This document shows positions 1-5,546 of a stretch of 8,559 bases of DNA, one piece after another. This stretch comes from an uncultured Oscillospiraceae bacterium (lineage in GTDB: Bacteria; Bacillota; Clostridia; Oscillospirales; Oscillospiraceae). A program made the translations under genes and the position numbers. Within the stretch, counting starts at the first letter, position 1, and every line of letters begins with the position of its first letter. The stretch covers positions 1-8,559 of the forward strand of contig CAAEKI010000179.1 in NCBI GenBank assembly GCA_900756495.1. Direction: 5' to 3'. The notes beneath the pieces are model-generated. The model had not been told where the DNA came from and did not search any database. It saw nothing but the letters and a program-made list of their open reading frames with translations.

Positions 1-1770
1 GATAGAGTGATCCCGCATCTTCTCCTCCACTCCCAGCCGGGAGAGCACCTGATAGCGGGCAGCATTATCTGCTGCCTGCGAGAGCTGCTGCAGAGCCAGT
101 ACCGCCGCTGAGGTCAGCAGGAAGATGATGCTTAAATACATTCCAATAAAGAGCACCAGGATTTTGCTGCCCATAATGTCCATATAGATGCCTAGGCGCG
201 TCTCTGTATACAACCCCCACACCTCACCGCTCGGCGAAAATTTTTCCATGGCCGCCTGGAATCGCGCCTCGGCCGCCTCCTTGTCGGCAACGCGGTAATT
301 GCCCGCTAAAAACTGAGTATCCGCCGTCCCCTCCGCCCAGTCAGGCAGAATCAGCATACTGTATATTACAATTGAGGTCGTGGCGATGGAGTCTGTGCGC
401 ACGGCAGACGGATCGGGCGCGAAGGAAGCGCCGCCGATCTCCAATGACATTTCGTTTTCCATCACCTGGCGCTCAATACTTTTTCGGCCCGACGGCTCCG
501 TCAGAACCAGGATGCCGTAACACCCGTCTTCCAGCTCCAGAAGGGGTCTTCCCTGAAGTGTCATCAGCGCGTTGAAGTCTGAGAGCGAAATAGCTGCGAA
601 TTCACTTGTCTCCCTGATCTCTCCGCCGTAGTCCAGCGCCAGGGGTTGGGTGTGTACCGTACGCAGTTCAAAGGCATGCCAGCGGGCCTCCTCCGCCAGG
701 GAAAAACCAGCCTCCTCCAGCAGCGCCGGAATATCCTCCTTCACCCGTTCCCCGGTCTCTCCCGCCCGGCTCCAGAGCTGGATGCTGAAGTCATACGGGG
801 CGTCTGCATCCGTCTCATTTTCAATGGTGCTGTTCATTCCCACGGCGCAGGCAGTGATGCCGATCGCCAGGAGGAGCATTAGGCAAATGACCGTCATCGA
901 GACATATGTGGTATTGATCCTGGAATTAAACTGCCGCAGAACAAACATGTTGAGGCCCTTATAATAGAGTTTCCGATTGCTCTTGCATACCTGAAGAAGG
1001 AACCCGGAAAGCGATCGGAAAAAAAGCAGTGTCCCCAACGCCCCCATGCCTATCATGAGCCAATACAGGCTGTCAAACCTGAGCATCCCCCGAATCAGAA
1101 GCATTGCGTAGGCAATCACCAGCAGGGCAATTCCCGCGGCAAACATACATACAGATGCCGGGATGCTCTTGAGCTTGAGATCCTGGTTGGTCCGGTCCGC
1201 CTGGAGGAGGGTAATGAGTTTGCATCGTGAGACCGACAGAGAGTTAAACGCCATGACCACCAGAAAGATAACCCCGAAGTAGAGGAACGTCTTACCCAGC
1301 GCCCTGGCTGAGAAAACGAAATAAAACTCCTGCATCGTGATGGAGAAGAGCCCGGCGGTAAAGATCGAAATAAACTGGGACAGGAACAGCCCCAGCGCCA
1401 GCCCCACACCCAGGGCCAGCAGGCCGATGAGCAGGGTCTCCAGGAAAAGCAGACCGGCTACCCGCCCCTGAGGCAGTCCCAGCAGCAGATAGGTTCCCAA
1501 TTCCTTTTTCCGCCGGCGAATCAGGAAGGTGTTGGCATAGAGGATCAGAAAGGCCAGCACGACTGAGACGAAAACCGATATTACATCAATGATCCCCAGG
1601 AAGGCCGTCACATATGCAGATGCCTTTCCTCCTAAAAACGACATGACAGTCTGGGACTCCATGGAGTTGAAAATATAGAAAATACATACGCCGAACGTAA
1701 TCGTGATAAAGTATACCGAGTAGTCCTTCAGGCTGCGCAGTACGTTGCGCAGCGCAAGCTTAGAGAACAT
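1..1770 (-). CDS. BceB-type FtsX-like ABC transporter permease, 3' end cut by the window edge
   Basis: This is the membrane subunit of a peptide-antibiotic sensing and detoxification ABC transporter. The frame is open for 590 codons from the ATG at 1770 to base 1, with no stop, so the C-terminus lies outside the window. Hydrophobic segments fall near residues 18-37, 56-82, a pair at about 104-150, two between about 185 and 260, and one at about 287-310. A hydrophilic domain of roughly 220 residues (about 312-531) follows, then another membrane segment at about 532-556. A large ectodomain between TM7 and TM8 of a ten-TM protein is the hallmark of the BceB/VraG branch, so TM9 and TM10 are probably the missing part. 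The motif RRRKKELGTYLLLGLPQG near residues 86-103 is typical of FtsX-like permeases. The start overlaps the end of the ATPase gene by 11 bases, which suggests translational coupling. A G-rich stretch (1782-1787) is a modest ribosome site. The peptide substrate cannot be told from sequence. Confidence 0.9.
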   Translation of the reverse strand, partial: MFSKLALRNVLRSLKDYSVYFITITFGVCIFYIFNSMESQTVMSFLGGKASAYVTAFLGIIDVISVFVSVVLAFLILYANTFLIRRRKKELGTYLLLGLPQGRVAGLLFLETLLIGLLALGVGLALGLFLSQFISIFTAGLFSITMQEFYFVFSARALGKTFLYFGVIFLVVMAFNSLSVSRCKLITLLQADRTNQDLKLKSIPASVCMFAAGIALLVIAYAMLLIRGMLRFDSLYWLMIGMGALGTLLFFRSLSGFLLQVCKSNRKLYYKGLNMFVLRQFNSRINTTYVSMTVICLMLLLAIGITACAVGMNSTIENETDADAPYDFSIQLWSRAGETGERVKEDIPALLEEAGFSLAEEARWHAFELRTVHTQPLALDYGGEIRETSEFAAISLSDFNALMTLQGRPLLELEDGCYGILVLTEPSGRKSIERQVMENEMSLEIGGASFAPDPSAVRTDSIATTSIVIYSMLILPDWAEGTADTQFLAGNYRVADKEAAEARFQAAMEKFSPSGEVWGLYTETRLGIYMDIMGSKILVLFIGMYLSIIFLLTSAAVLALQQLSQAADNAARYQVLSRLGVEEKMRDHSI

Positions 1771-2527
1771 CGCCGCATGCACCCCCCAGCAGAGTGACCA
1801 CTTCTATGATCCGGTTAAAGAACTGCTTGCGGCTGTCCTCCCCCCTCACCAGCTCGGAAAACTGCTTCCCATCCCGCAGGAAGAGGATACGGCGGCAGTA
1901 AGAGGCAGTGAAGGCGTCGTGGGTAACCATGAGAATGGTTGCCTCCCGCTCCCGGTTCAGAGACTCAAACCGATCCAACAGCAGTCTGGCCGCCTTGGAG
2001 TCCAATGCCCCGGTAGGCTCGTCTGCCAGCACCAGAGCAGGGCGGGTAATAATGGCCCGGGCGGCCGCCACCCGCTGACGCTGGCCGCCGGAGAGCTGAT
2101 AGGGGTACTTGTCCAGGCACGCCTCGATATCCAGCCGCTGTGCCGTCTCCTTGACCCGCTCCTCAATCTCTCCCACTGGAGTTCTCAGAATAGTCAGCGC
2201 CAGGGCAATATTCTCAAAGGCGTTGAGCGTATCCAGCAGATTGCAGTCCTGAAACACAAACCCCAGTCTCTCCCGCCGAAACCGTGCCAGCTCCTTGGAC
2301 TTGAGTTGGGTGATGTCCCTGCCCTCAATGAGAATGTGTCCGGCAGTGACGCTGTCTATGGTAGACACACAGTTGAGCAGGGTGGTCTTGCCAGAGCCGG
2401 AGGCCCCCATAATTCCCACAAACTCTCCTGACGCTACGGAAAAGCTGATGTCATCCACCGCACGGGTGACGCTGCCCCTGGCGCCGTAATACTTTTGCAG
2501 ATGCTGGACGTTTAAAATTGGTTCCAT
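1760..2527 (-). CDS. BceA-type ABC transporter ATP-binding protein
   Basis: This is the cytoplasmic ATPase that powers the adjacent permease; BceAB-type pumps free lipid-II-cycle intermediates from bound antimicrobial peptides such as bacitracin. The protein has 255 residues, normal for the family. Visible motifs are Walker A GASGSGKTT (41-49), Q-loop Gln93, signature LSGGQ (145-149), Walker B ALVLADE with Asp169 and Glu170, D-loop ALDS, and switch His203 in VTHD. All catalytic positions are intact. I chose the ATG at 2527 because a perfect AGGAGG (2536-2541) lies 8 bases upstream and the homologous region begins right there (MEPILNVQHLQKYYG). An upstream in-frame start at 2629 would add 34 residues unlike the family and would run through the promoter and operator. 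It is the first gene of the operon and overlaps the permease. The specific transported peptide is unknown. Confidence 0.93.
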   Translation of the reverse strand: MEPILNVQHLQKYYGARGSVTRAVDDISFSVASGEFVGIMGASGSGKTTLLNCVSTIDSVTAGHILIEGRDITQLKSKELARFRRERLGFVFQDCNLLDTLNAFENIALALTILRTPVGEIEERVKETAQRLDIEACLDKYPYQLSGGQRQRVAAARAIITRPALVLADEPTGALDSKAARLLLDRFESLNREREATILMVTHDAFTASYCRRILFLRDGKQFSELVRGEDSRKQFFNRIIEVVTLLGGACGDVL

Positions 2528-2535
2528 AGCGGCTT

Positions 2536-2541
2536 CCTCCT
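2536..2541 (-). promoter_or_regulatory. Ribosome binding site of the ABC ATPase gene
   Basis: On the minus strand this reads AGGAGG, a perfect anti-16S match 8 bases before the ATG at 2527. It decides the start in favour of 2527 over the longer frame beginning at 2629. Confidence 0.85.
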
Positions 2542-2552
2542 TTTCTAGACCT

Positions 2553-2581
2553 ATTCTAACAGTTTCTGTGTCCGTCCTGCC
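2553..2581 (-). promoter_or_regulatory. Probable promoter of the BceAB-type operon with a weak -35
   Basis: The minus strand carries TAGAAT (2553-2558), five of six matches to the -10 consensus, giving a short leader of about 20 bases before the ATPase start. At a 17-base spacing the -35 position reads GGCAGG, a poor match to TTGACA. A weak -35 with a dyad just upstream fits an activator-dependent promoter. The exact start point is inferred. Confidence 0.55.
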
Positions 2582-2603
2582 ATGGAAGGGCCTTACGTTT
2601 TCG

Positions 2604-2617
2604 TGACATTTTTGTAA
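2604..2617 (-). promoter_or_regulatory. BceR-type operator, TNACA-N4-TGTAA inverted repeat
   Basis: The plus strand reads TGACA-TTTT-TGTAA, fitting the known BceR-like response-regulator box TNACA-N4-TGTAA at every fixed position. It lies 77 bases upstream of the ATPase start codon, above the weak -35 of that promoter, where an activator would bind. A second, imperfect 5-4-5 dyad, TTACG-TTTT-CGTGA (2593-2606), overlaps it with an 11-base offset, about one helical turn. This suggests that the transporter is induced by a BceRS-type two-component system encoded outside this window. The box is also about 19 bases upstream of the divergent ridA -35. Confidence 0.7.
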
Positions 2618-2635
2618 GTATGGAGCCAATACACA

Positions 2636-2664
2636 TTTGCAAGGGCCCCTCTATTTGATATAAT
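2636..2664 (+). promoter_or_regulatory. Sigma-A promoter of ridA with extended -10
   Basis: A perfect TATAAT at 2659-2664 is preceded by TGA (2656-2658), giving an extended -10. TTTGCA (2636-2641) sits 17 bases upstream as a 4/6 -35. Transcription would start near 2671, leaving about 27 bases before the preferred TTG start. Confidence 0.7.
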
Positions 2665-2684
2665 GAGGGGCAAAATTATAAAAT

Positions 2685-2690
2685 GGAGGG
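2685..2690 (+). promoter_or_regulatory. Ribosome binding site that selects the TTG start of ridA
   Basis: GGAGGG ends 7 bases before TTG (2698-2700). It overlaps the in-frame ATG at 2683, so that ATG would lie inside the ribosome site and has no good site of its own. Confidence 0.7.
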
Positions 2691-2697
2691 ATTTTCT

Positions 2698-3072
2698 TTG
2701 AACCAGACCATTACCGCCGCCGGCGCTCCCGCCGCCGTGGGCCCCTACTGCCATGCCAAGCGCTGCGGCAACACCCTGTATGCCTCCGGCCAGCTTGGAC
2801 TGATCCCTGAGACCGGCGCTCTGGCCGAAGGCCTGACGGCCCAGGTAAAGCAGGCGATGGAGAATTTAGGCGCAGTCCTGCACGAGGCAGGCATGGACTA
2901 CTGTGACGTCGTCAAGACCACGGTCTTTTTGTCCGATATCGCTGATTTTGCCGCCGCCAATGAGATTTATGCCATGTATTTTCCTCAGGATCCCCCTGCG
3001 CGCTCCTGTGTACAGGCCGGGGCATTGCCTAAGGGCGGCCTCTTTGAAATCGAGTGCATCGCCGTAAAATAA
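2698..3072 (+). CDS. ridA: RidA family enamine/imine deaminase
   Basis: RidA (YjgF/YER057c/UK114 family) hydrolyses reactive enamines and imines such as 2-aminoacrylate, made by PLP-dependent ammonia-lyases, before they damage other PLP enzymes. From TTG 2698 the protein has 124 residues, close to the usual length of about 125-128. Family features are APAAVGPY with Tyr17, ASGQLGL (29-35), VVKTTVFL (71-78), PARSCV with the carboxylate-binding Arg102 and Cys104, and EIECIAVK with Glu119. Arg and Glu place it in the catalytically competent RidA group. One oddity is GPYCHA where GPYxQ is usual, so His19 replaces the common Gln. The TTG start gives MNQTITAAGAPAA, which aligns with family N-termini; an ATG at 2683 would add five residues but overlaps the ribosome site. 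It is divergent from the transporter operon and convergent with the regulator gene. Placement near ssnA-ygfK suggests a housekeeping role for amino-acid or purine breakdown products. Confidence 0.92.
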   Translation: MNQTITAAGAPAAVGPYCHAKRCGNTLYASGQLGLIPETGALAEGLTAQVKQAMENLGAVLHEAGMDYCDVVKTTVFLSDIADFAAANEIYAMYFPQDPPARSCVQAGALPKGGLFEIECIAVK

Positions 3073-3130
3073 AGCCTGGGTTCTGTTCCTGCGCGCTCTC
3101 CCATCAGTCAACGCCACAGTACATAACAAA

Positions 3131-3153
3131 GCCAGCGCCTGAAAGGCGCTGGC
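3131..3153 (-). terminator. Perfect 9-bp hairpin between convergent ridA and regulator genes
   Basis: GCCAGCGCC (3131-3139), loop TGAAA, then GGCGCTGGC (3145-3153) form a perfect GC-rich stem. On the minus strand it is followed by TTTGTT, a weak U-tract, so it best fits termination of the regulator transcript. On the plus strand it is followed by CACCGCG, so for ridA it may only slow polymerase or block 3' exonucleases. Confidence 0.5.
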
Positions 3154-3210
3154 CACCGCGTCAAGCAACCTCAATCGGAAGAGGCCCTGCCGCTTTTTTG
3201 ACTGTCTGTA

Positions 3211-3252
3211 AAGAGGTCACCCTTCTTTGGCGGCCTCTTCTATTCTTCTTTT
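3211..3252 (+). terminator. Weak candidate terminator for ridA
   Basis: AAGAGGTC (3211-3218) can pair with GGCCTCTT (3232-3239), with one G-U pair and a 13-base loop, followed by the pyrimidine-rich stretch 3240-3252. A perfect competing copy GAAGAGGCC (3178-3186) can pair with the same 3' arm (3232-3240). The loop is long and the U-tract interrupted, so confidence is low. Confidence 0.3.
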
Positions 3253-3905
3253 GCCTCATCAATATAACTGTAGAGCGTATACTTGGAAATGCCGAAAAAT
3301 TTGCACACCTTATCTCCGCTCTTGGTGATCAAGAACGCCCCAGCATCGCTGAGAAAGCGGATGGCCTTCACCTTATCCTCCTTGGTCATCAGCGCCACCG
3401 GCTTGCCCACCAGCCGCACGCTCTGTGCAATCAGCTCTTCCAGCACCTCGGAGACATTGCGGGCGATGGGCTCTGGTCCCTGTGCAGGCTGTTCGGCGGC
3501 AGTGAACTGCTTCAGTCCCTCTTCCATGGCCAGCATCATTGTAATATCGTAGTTGATGGAAAAGATGCCTACCGCCTCTCCTGATTCATCCCGGATATAG
3601 ATGGTGCTTGACTTCAGGATTTTGCCATCCCTGGTCCGGGTCAGGTAGCTCAGATGATCCTCCATATGTCCGCGGTCACCCCGCAGCGCCTCCAACGCCA
3701 CATGAGAAGGGCCGTCCCCTACTTTCCGGCCGGTGACATGGCCGTTCTCAATGCACACGATGGAGGGCGCATTCTCTCCGCCCGTCAGGTCATGAACCAC
3801 AACCTCGCAGTTTGGCCCAAACTGAACCGCAATTCCCCTGGCCAGTTGGAACAGCATCTCCCTGGCTGTATCGCCGAACACAGACCTCCCCCCTTTGTCC
3901 TCCAT
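3240..3905 (-). CDS. YheO/DauR-type transcriptional regulator (PAS-like domain plus C-terminal HTH)
   Basis: This is a DNA-binding regulator of the YheO-like family, which includes DauR, the repressor of D-arginine use in Pseudomonas. From the ATG at 3905 it has 221 residues. The N-terminal YheO-like PAS domain (about 15-125) shows the family pattern: GPNCEVVVHDL (30-40), IENGHVTGRKVGDGP (52-66), a TR-x-DGK-x-LKSSTIYIRD stretch (90-106) and GIFSINYD (113-120). A variable linker (about 130-165) leads to the HTH_22-type domain (about 170-218) with KFFGISKYTLYSYIDEAK at the recognition helix. The start is uncertain: in-frame TTG at 3926 would add seven residues, and neither start has a strong ribosome site; I prefer ATG for its codon. 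The gene is divergent from ssnA-ygfK and convergent with ridA, so it is the natural candidate to control the ssnA promoter, and perhaps itself. Its ligand is unknown. No clear promoter is visible for it. Confidence 0.87.
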   Translation of the reverse strand: MEDKGGRSVFGDTAREMLFQLARGIAVQFGPNCEVVVHDLTGGENAPSIVCIENGHVTGRKVGDGPSHVALEALRGDRGHMEDHLSYLTRTRDGKILKSSTIYIRDESGEAVGIFSINYDITMMLAMEEGLKQFTAAEQPAQGPEPIARNVSEVLEELIAQSVRLVGKPVALMTKEDKVKAIRFLSDAGAFLITKSGDKVCKFFGISKYTLYSYIDEAKEE

Positions 3906-3945
3906 TCTATCATAATCCCGCAGCAATGCAAGAAAAATTGTGTTG

Positions 3946-3982
3946 CCTAAAAATTTTTCAGAAGCTGATATTAGGATTGCCT
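3946..3982. promoter_or_regulatory. Candidate operator and A-tract element in the regulator-ssnA intergenic region
   Basis: Just upstream of and overlapping the ssnA -35 are a five-base inverted repeat CCTAA (3946-3950) and TTAGG (3971-3975), and a TTGCCT direct repeat (3943-3948 and 3977-3982, the second being the -35 box). There is also an A5T5 tract (3949-3958), which could act as an UP element or bend. This is a plausible binding site for the divergent YheO-like regulator, but the repeats are short and could be chance. Confidence 0.3.
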
Positions 3983-4005
3983 CACGCCGCTTTTTATGTT
4001 AAAAT
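3977..4005 (+). promoter_or_regulatory. Sigma-A promoter of the ssnA-ygfK operon
   Basis: TTGCCT (3977-3982), a 17-base spacer, then TAAAAT (4000-4005) preceded by TGT (3997-3999) give a -35 and extended -10. The start point would be near 4012, giving an untranslated leader of about 150 bases before ssnA. That is long enough to hold the structured element described below. Confidence 0.7.
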
Positions 4006-4039
4006 AGACAAAATTAAAATACTTATTTTGCTATAGCTG

Positions 4040-4114
4040 TAACGGAGTGCTGTGCGCACGGGCTGAATGGATGGTTCCGATTGGCCCTTCGCATCGGAGG
4101 TGGGCGTCCATTCA
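4040..4114 (+). ncRNA. Structured 5' leader: candidate riboswitch aptamer or antiterminator upstream of ssnA
   Basis: The leader RNA can form a 10-bp P1 stem, 4064-4073 (UGAAUGGAUG) with 4105-4114 (CGUCCAUUCA), with one G-U pair. Inside it is a P2 stem, 4076-4081 (UCCGAU) with 4093-4098 (AUCGGA). The 11-base P2 loop (4082-4092, UGGCCCUUCGC) has a CCC (4085-4087) that could pair with GGG (4102-4104) in the P2-P1 joining strand, a possible pseudoknot. A small hairpin GUGC-UGUGC-GCAC (4047-4059) lies just upstream. The 3' strand of P1 is the same stretch used as the 5' arm of the terminator that follows, so the two folds exclude each other. If a ligand or protein stabilises P1, the terminator is blocked and the operon is on. 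I do not recognise the class: it lacks the core signatures of purine, TPP, SAM-I or guanidine-I riboswitches as far as I can judge by eye. Its exact 5' boundary is uncertain. Confidence 0.6.
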
Positions 4115-4139
4115 TAGGAATGGGCGCTTTTCTATTTTT
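4104..4139 (+). terminator. Intrinsic terminator (attenuator) in the ssnA leader
   Basis: GCGTCCATTC (4104-4113), loop ATAG (4114-4117) and GAATGGGCGC (4118-4127) form a 10-bp stem with one G-U pair. TTTT-CTA-TTTTT (4128-4139) follows directly. It lies between the promoter and the ssnA ribosome site and would end most transcripts before the gene. Its 5' arm is also the 3' strand of the P1 stem upstream. Confidence 0.8.
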
Positions 4140-4161
4140 ATGATTAAAAGGAGGTCTGACG

Positions 4162-5502
4162 ATGCTGCTGGTTGGAAACGGACGGGTTATCACCCGGGAC
4201 AGCGGCCTGCCCTATCTCCCTGATGGGGCAGTGGTGATCGACGGGGAGCGTATCAAGGAGGTAGGACCCCTGAATGCCATGAGAGCCAAATACCCTGCCG
4301 CCGAATTTGTGGACGCCAGAGGCCAGCTCATTATGCCCGGCCTCATCAACACCCATACTCACATCTACTCCGGCCTGGCCCGGGGGCTGGCCATCGACGG
4401 CTACAATCCCACCAGCTTTCTGGAGGTATTGGAGGGCATGTGGTGGAACATTGACCGGCATCTGACCCTGGACGGCACCCGCGCCAGCGCCTATGCCACC
4501 GTACTGGACTGCATCCGGGACGGCGTCACCACCATCTTTGATCATCACGCCTCCTTCGGCGAAATCCCCGGCTCTCTCTTTGCTATCAGAGATGTGTGTG
4601 GAGAGCTCGGTATCCGCGCCTGTCTATGCTATGAGGTCAGTGAGCGGGACGGCGCGGAAAAGACCGCCCAGGCCATTCAGGAGAACGCCGACTTCGCCAG
4701 ATACGCCAAGGCTGCCGGCAGCGACATGATTCAGGCGATGTTCGGCGGCCATGCGCTCTTTACCATTTCGGACAAGACGTTTGAGGCCATGCTCAGAGCC
4801 AACGGCGGTATGACCGGCTTCCACATCCATGTAGCCGAGGGCATGAACGATGTATATGACTCCCTGCGCAATTACGGCTGCCGCCCGATAAACCGCCTCC
4901 TATACAATGGTGTTCTGGGCGAGAAGACCCTGCTGGGGCACTGCATACACGTCTCTCCCGCCGAGCTGGACATCCTCCGCGAGACCGGAACTATGGTGGT
5001 CAACAATCCGGAGTCCAATATGGGCAACGCCGTTGGCTGCTCGCCTGTCCTCCAGATGTTCCGGAAGGGCATCCTGGTCGGACTGGGCACCGACGCATAT
5101 ACCCATGATATGCTGGAGAGCCTGAAGGTCTTTCTCCTCATTCAGCGGCATAACGCCGCTGCACCCAATGTGGGCTGGCGCGAATGCATGGACATGCTCT
5201 TCCAAAACAACGCCGCCATCGCCGCCAAATATTTTGAAAAACCGCTGGGCGTTCTTAAACCCGGCGCGGCCGCCGACGTCATCGTTATGGATTACAAGCC
5301 TTTCACACCGTTCTCAGCGGAAAATATAGACGGCCACATACTCTACGGCATGATGGGGAAAAACTGCCGCACCACCATTATCAACGGGAAGGTGCTCTAT
5401 CTGGACCGGGAATTCGTGTGCATTGATGAGGAAAAAATCAATGCATGGACGGCAGAGCAGTCCAGGAAGCTGTGGGGCGGGCTCAACCACAGGGTCTATT
5501 AG
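4162..5502 (+). CDS. ssnA: SsnA family aminohydrolase (amidohydrolase superfamily)
   Basis: SsnA is a metal-dependent hydrolase of the ATZ/TRZ-like group that includes guanine deaminase and chlorohydrolases. Its substrate is not firmly known, but genomic context in many anaerobes ties it to purine degradation and selenium-dependent molybdenum hydroxylases. The 446-residue protein matches the family length. Metal-site motifs are NTHTHIYSGLARG with His65 and His67, HIHVAE with His223 and Glu226, LLGHCIH with His260, and LGTDAYT with Asp311. NPESNMGNAVG (282-292) and DHHAS (127-131) are also characteristic, and MPGLINTH and GAAADVIVMDY mark the ends of the superfamily fold. All expected ligands are present, so it is probably active, as a cytoplasmic enzyme with no signal peptide. 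AAGGAGGT (4148-4155) sets the start. It is the first gene of an operon with ygfK, 44 bases downstream, and lies behind the leader attenuator. Deamination of an amino-purine-like ring is likely but inferred. Confidence 0.93.
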   Translation: MLLVGNGRVITRDSGLPYLPDGAVVIDGERIKEVGPLNAMRAKYPAAEFVDARGQLIMPGLINTHTHIYSGLARGLAIDGYNPTSFLEVLEGMWWNIDRHLTLDGTRASAYATVLDCIRDGVTTIFDHHASFGEIPGSLFAIRDVCGELGIRACLCYEVSERDGAEKTAQAIQENADFARYAKAAGSDMIQAMFGGHALFTISDKTFEAMLRANGGMTGFHIHVAEGMNDVYDSLRNYGCRPINRLLYNGVLGEKTLLGHCIHVSPAELDILRETGTMVVNNPESNMGNAVGCSPVLQMFRKGILVGLGTDAYTHDMLESLKVFLLIQRHNAAAPNVGWRECMDMLFQNNAAIAAKYFEKPLGVLKPGAAADVIVMDYKPFTPFSAENIDGHILYGMMGKNCRTTIINGKVLYLDREFVCIDEEKINAWTAEQSRKLWGGLNHRVY

Positions 5503-5532
5503 GACGGGGGAACCGGCCCACTTCAAATCAAT

Positions 5533-5540
5533 GGGAGGAA
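5533..5540 (+). promoter_or_regulatory. Ribosome binding site that selects the ygfK start
   Basis: GGGAGGAA holds a strong GGAGG core 8 bases before the ATG at 5547. The longer in-frame opening at 5445 lies inside ssnA and would add 34 residues unlike the family, whose N-terminus is DIMRPIPF. Confidence 0.85.
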
Positions 5541-5546
5541 GATCAT

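Noticed and set aside
1116..1409. Minus-strand open frame of 97 codons
   Set aside because: It is in another frame inside the permease gene, which reads continuously as membrane segments there; the product is low-complexity and Arg/Ser-rich.
1745..2431. Plus-strand open frame of 228 codons
   Set aside because: It is antisense to the ABC ATPase, which has all catalytic motifs, and its own product has no family features.
2683..2697. ATG start for ridA
   Set aside because: The ATG overlaps the GGAGGG ribosome site, which is correctly spaced for TTG 2698; RidA homologues begin at the residues that follow the TTG.
4040..4140. Assignment of the leader to a known purine, molybdenum-cofactor, ZTP, THF or guanidine riboswitch
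   Set aside because: I could not find the conserved core bases of these classes by eye. Context would favour a purine or molybdenum-cofactor ligand, but a covariance-model search is needed, so no name is given.
5445..5546. N-terminal extension of ygfK
   Set aside because: These 34 codons overlap the end of ssnA and do not resemble YgfK N-termini; the ribosome site at 5533-5540 points to 5547.
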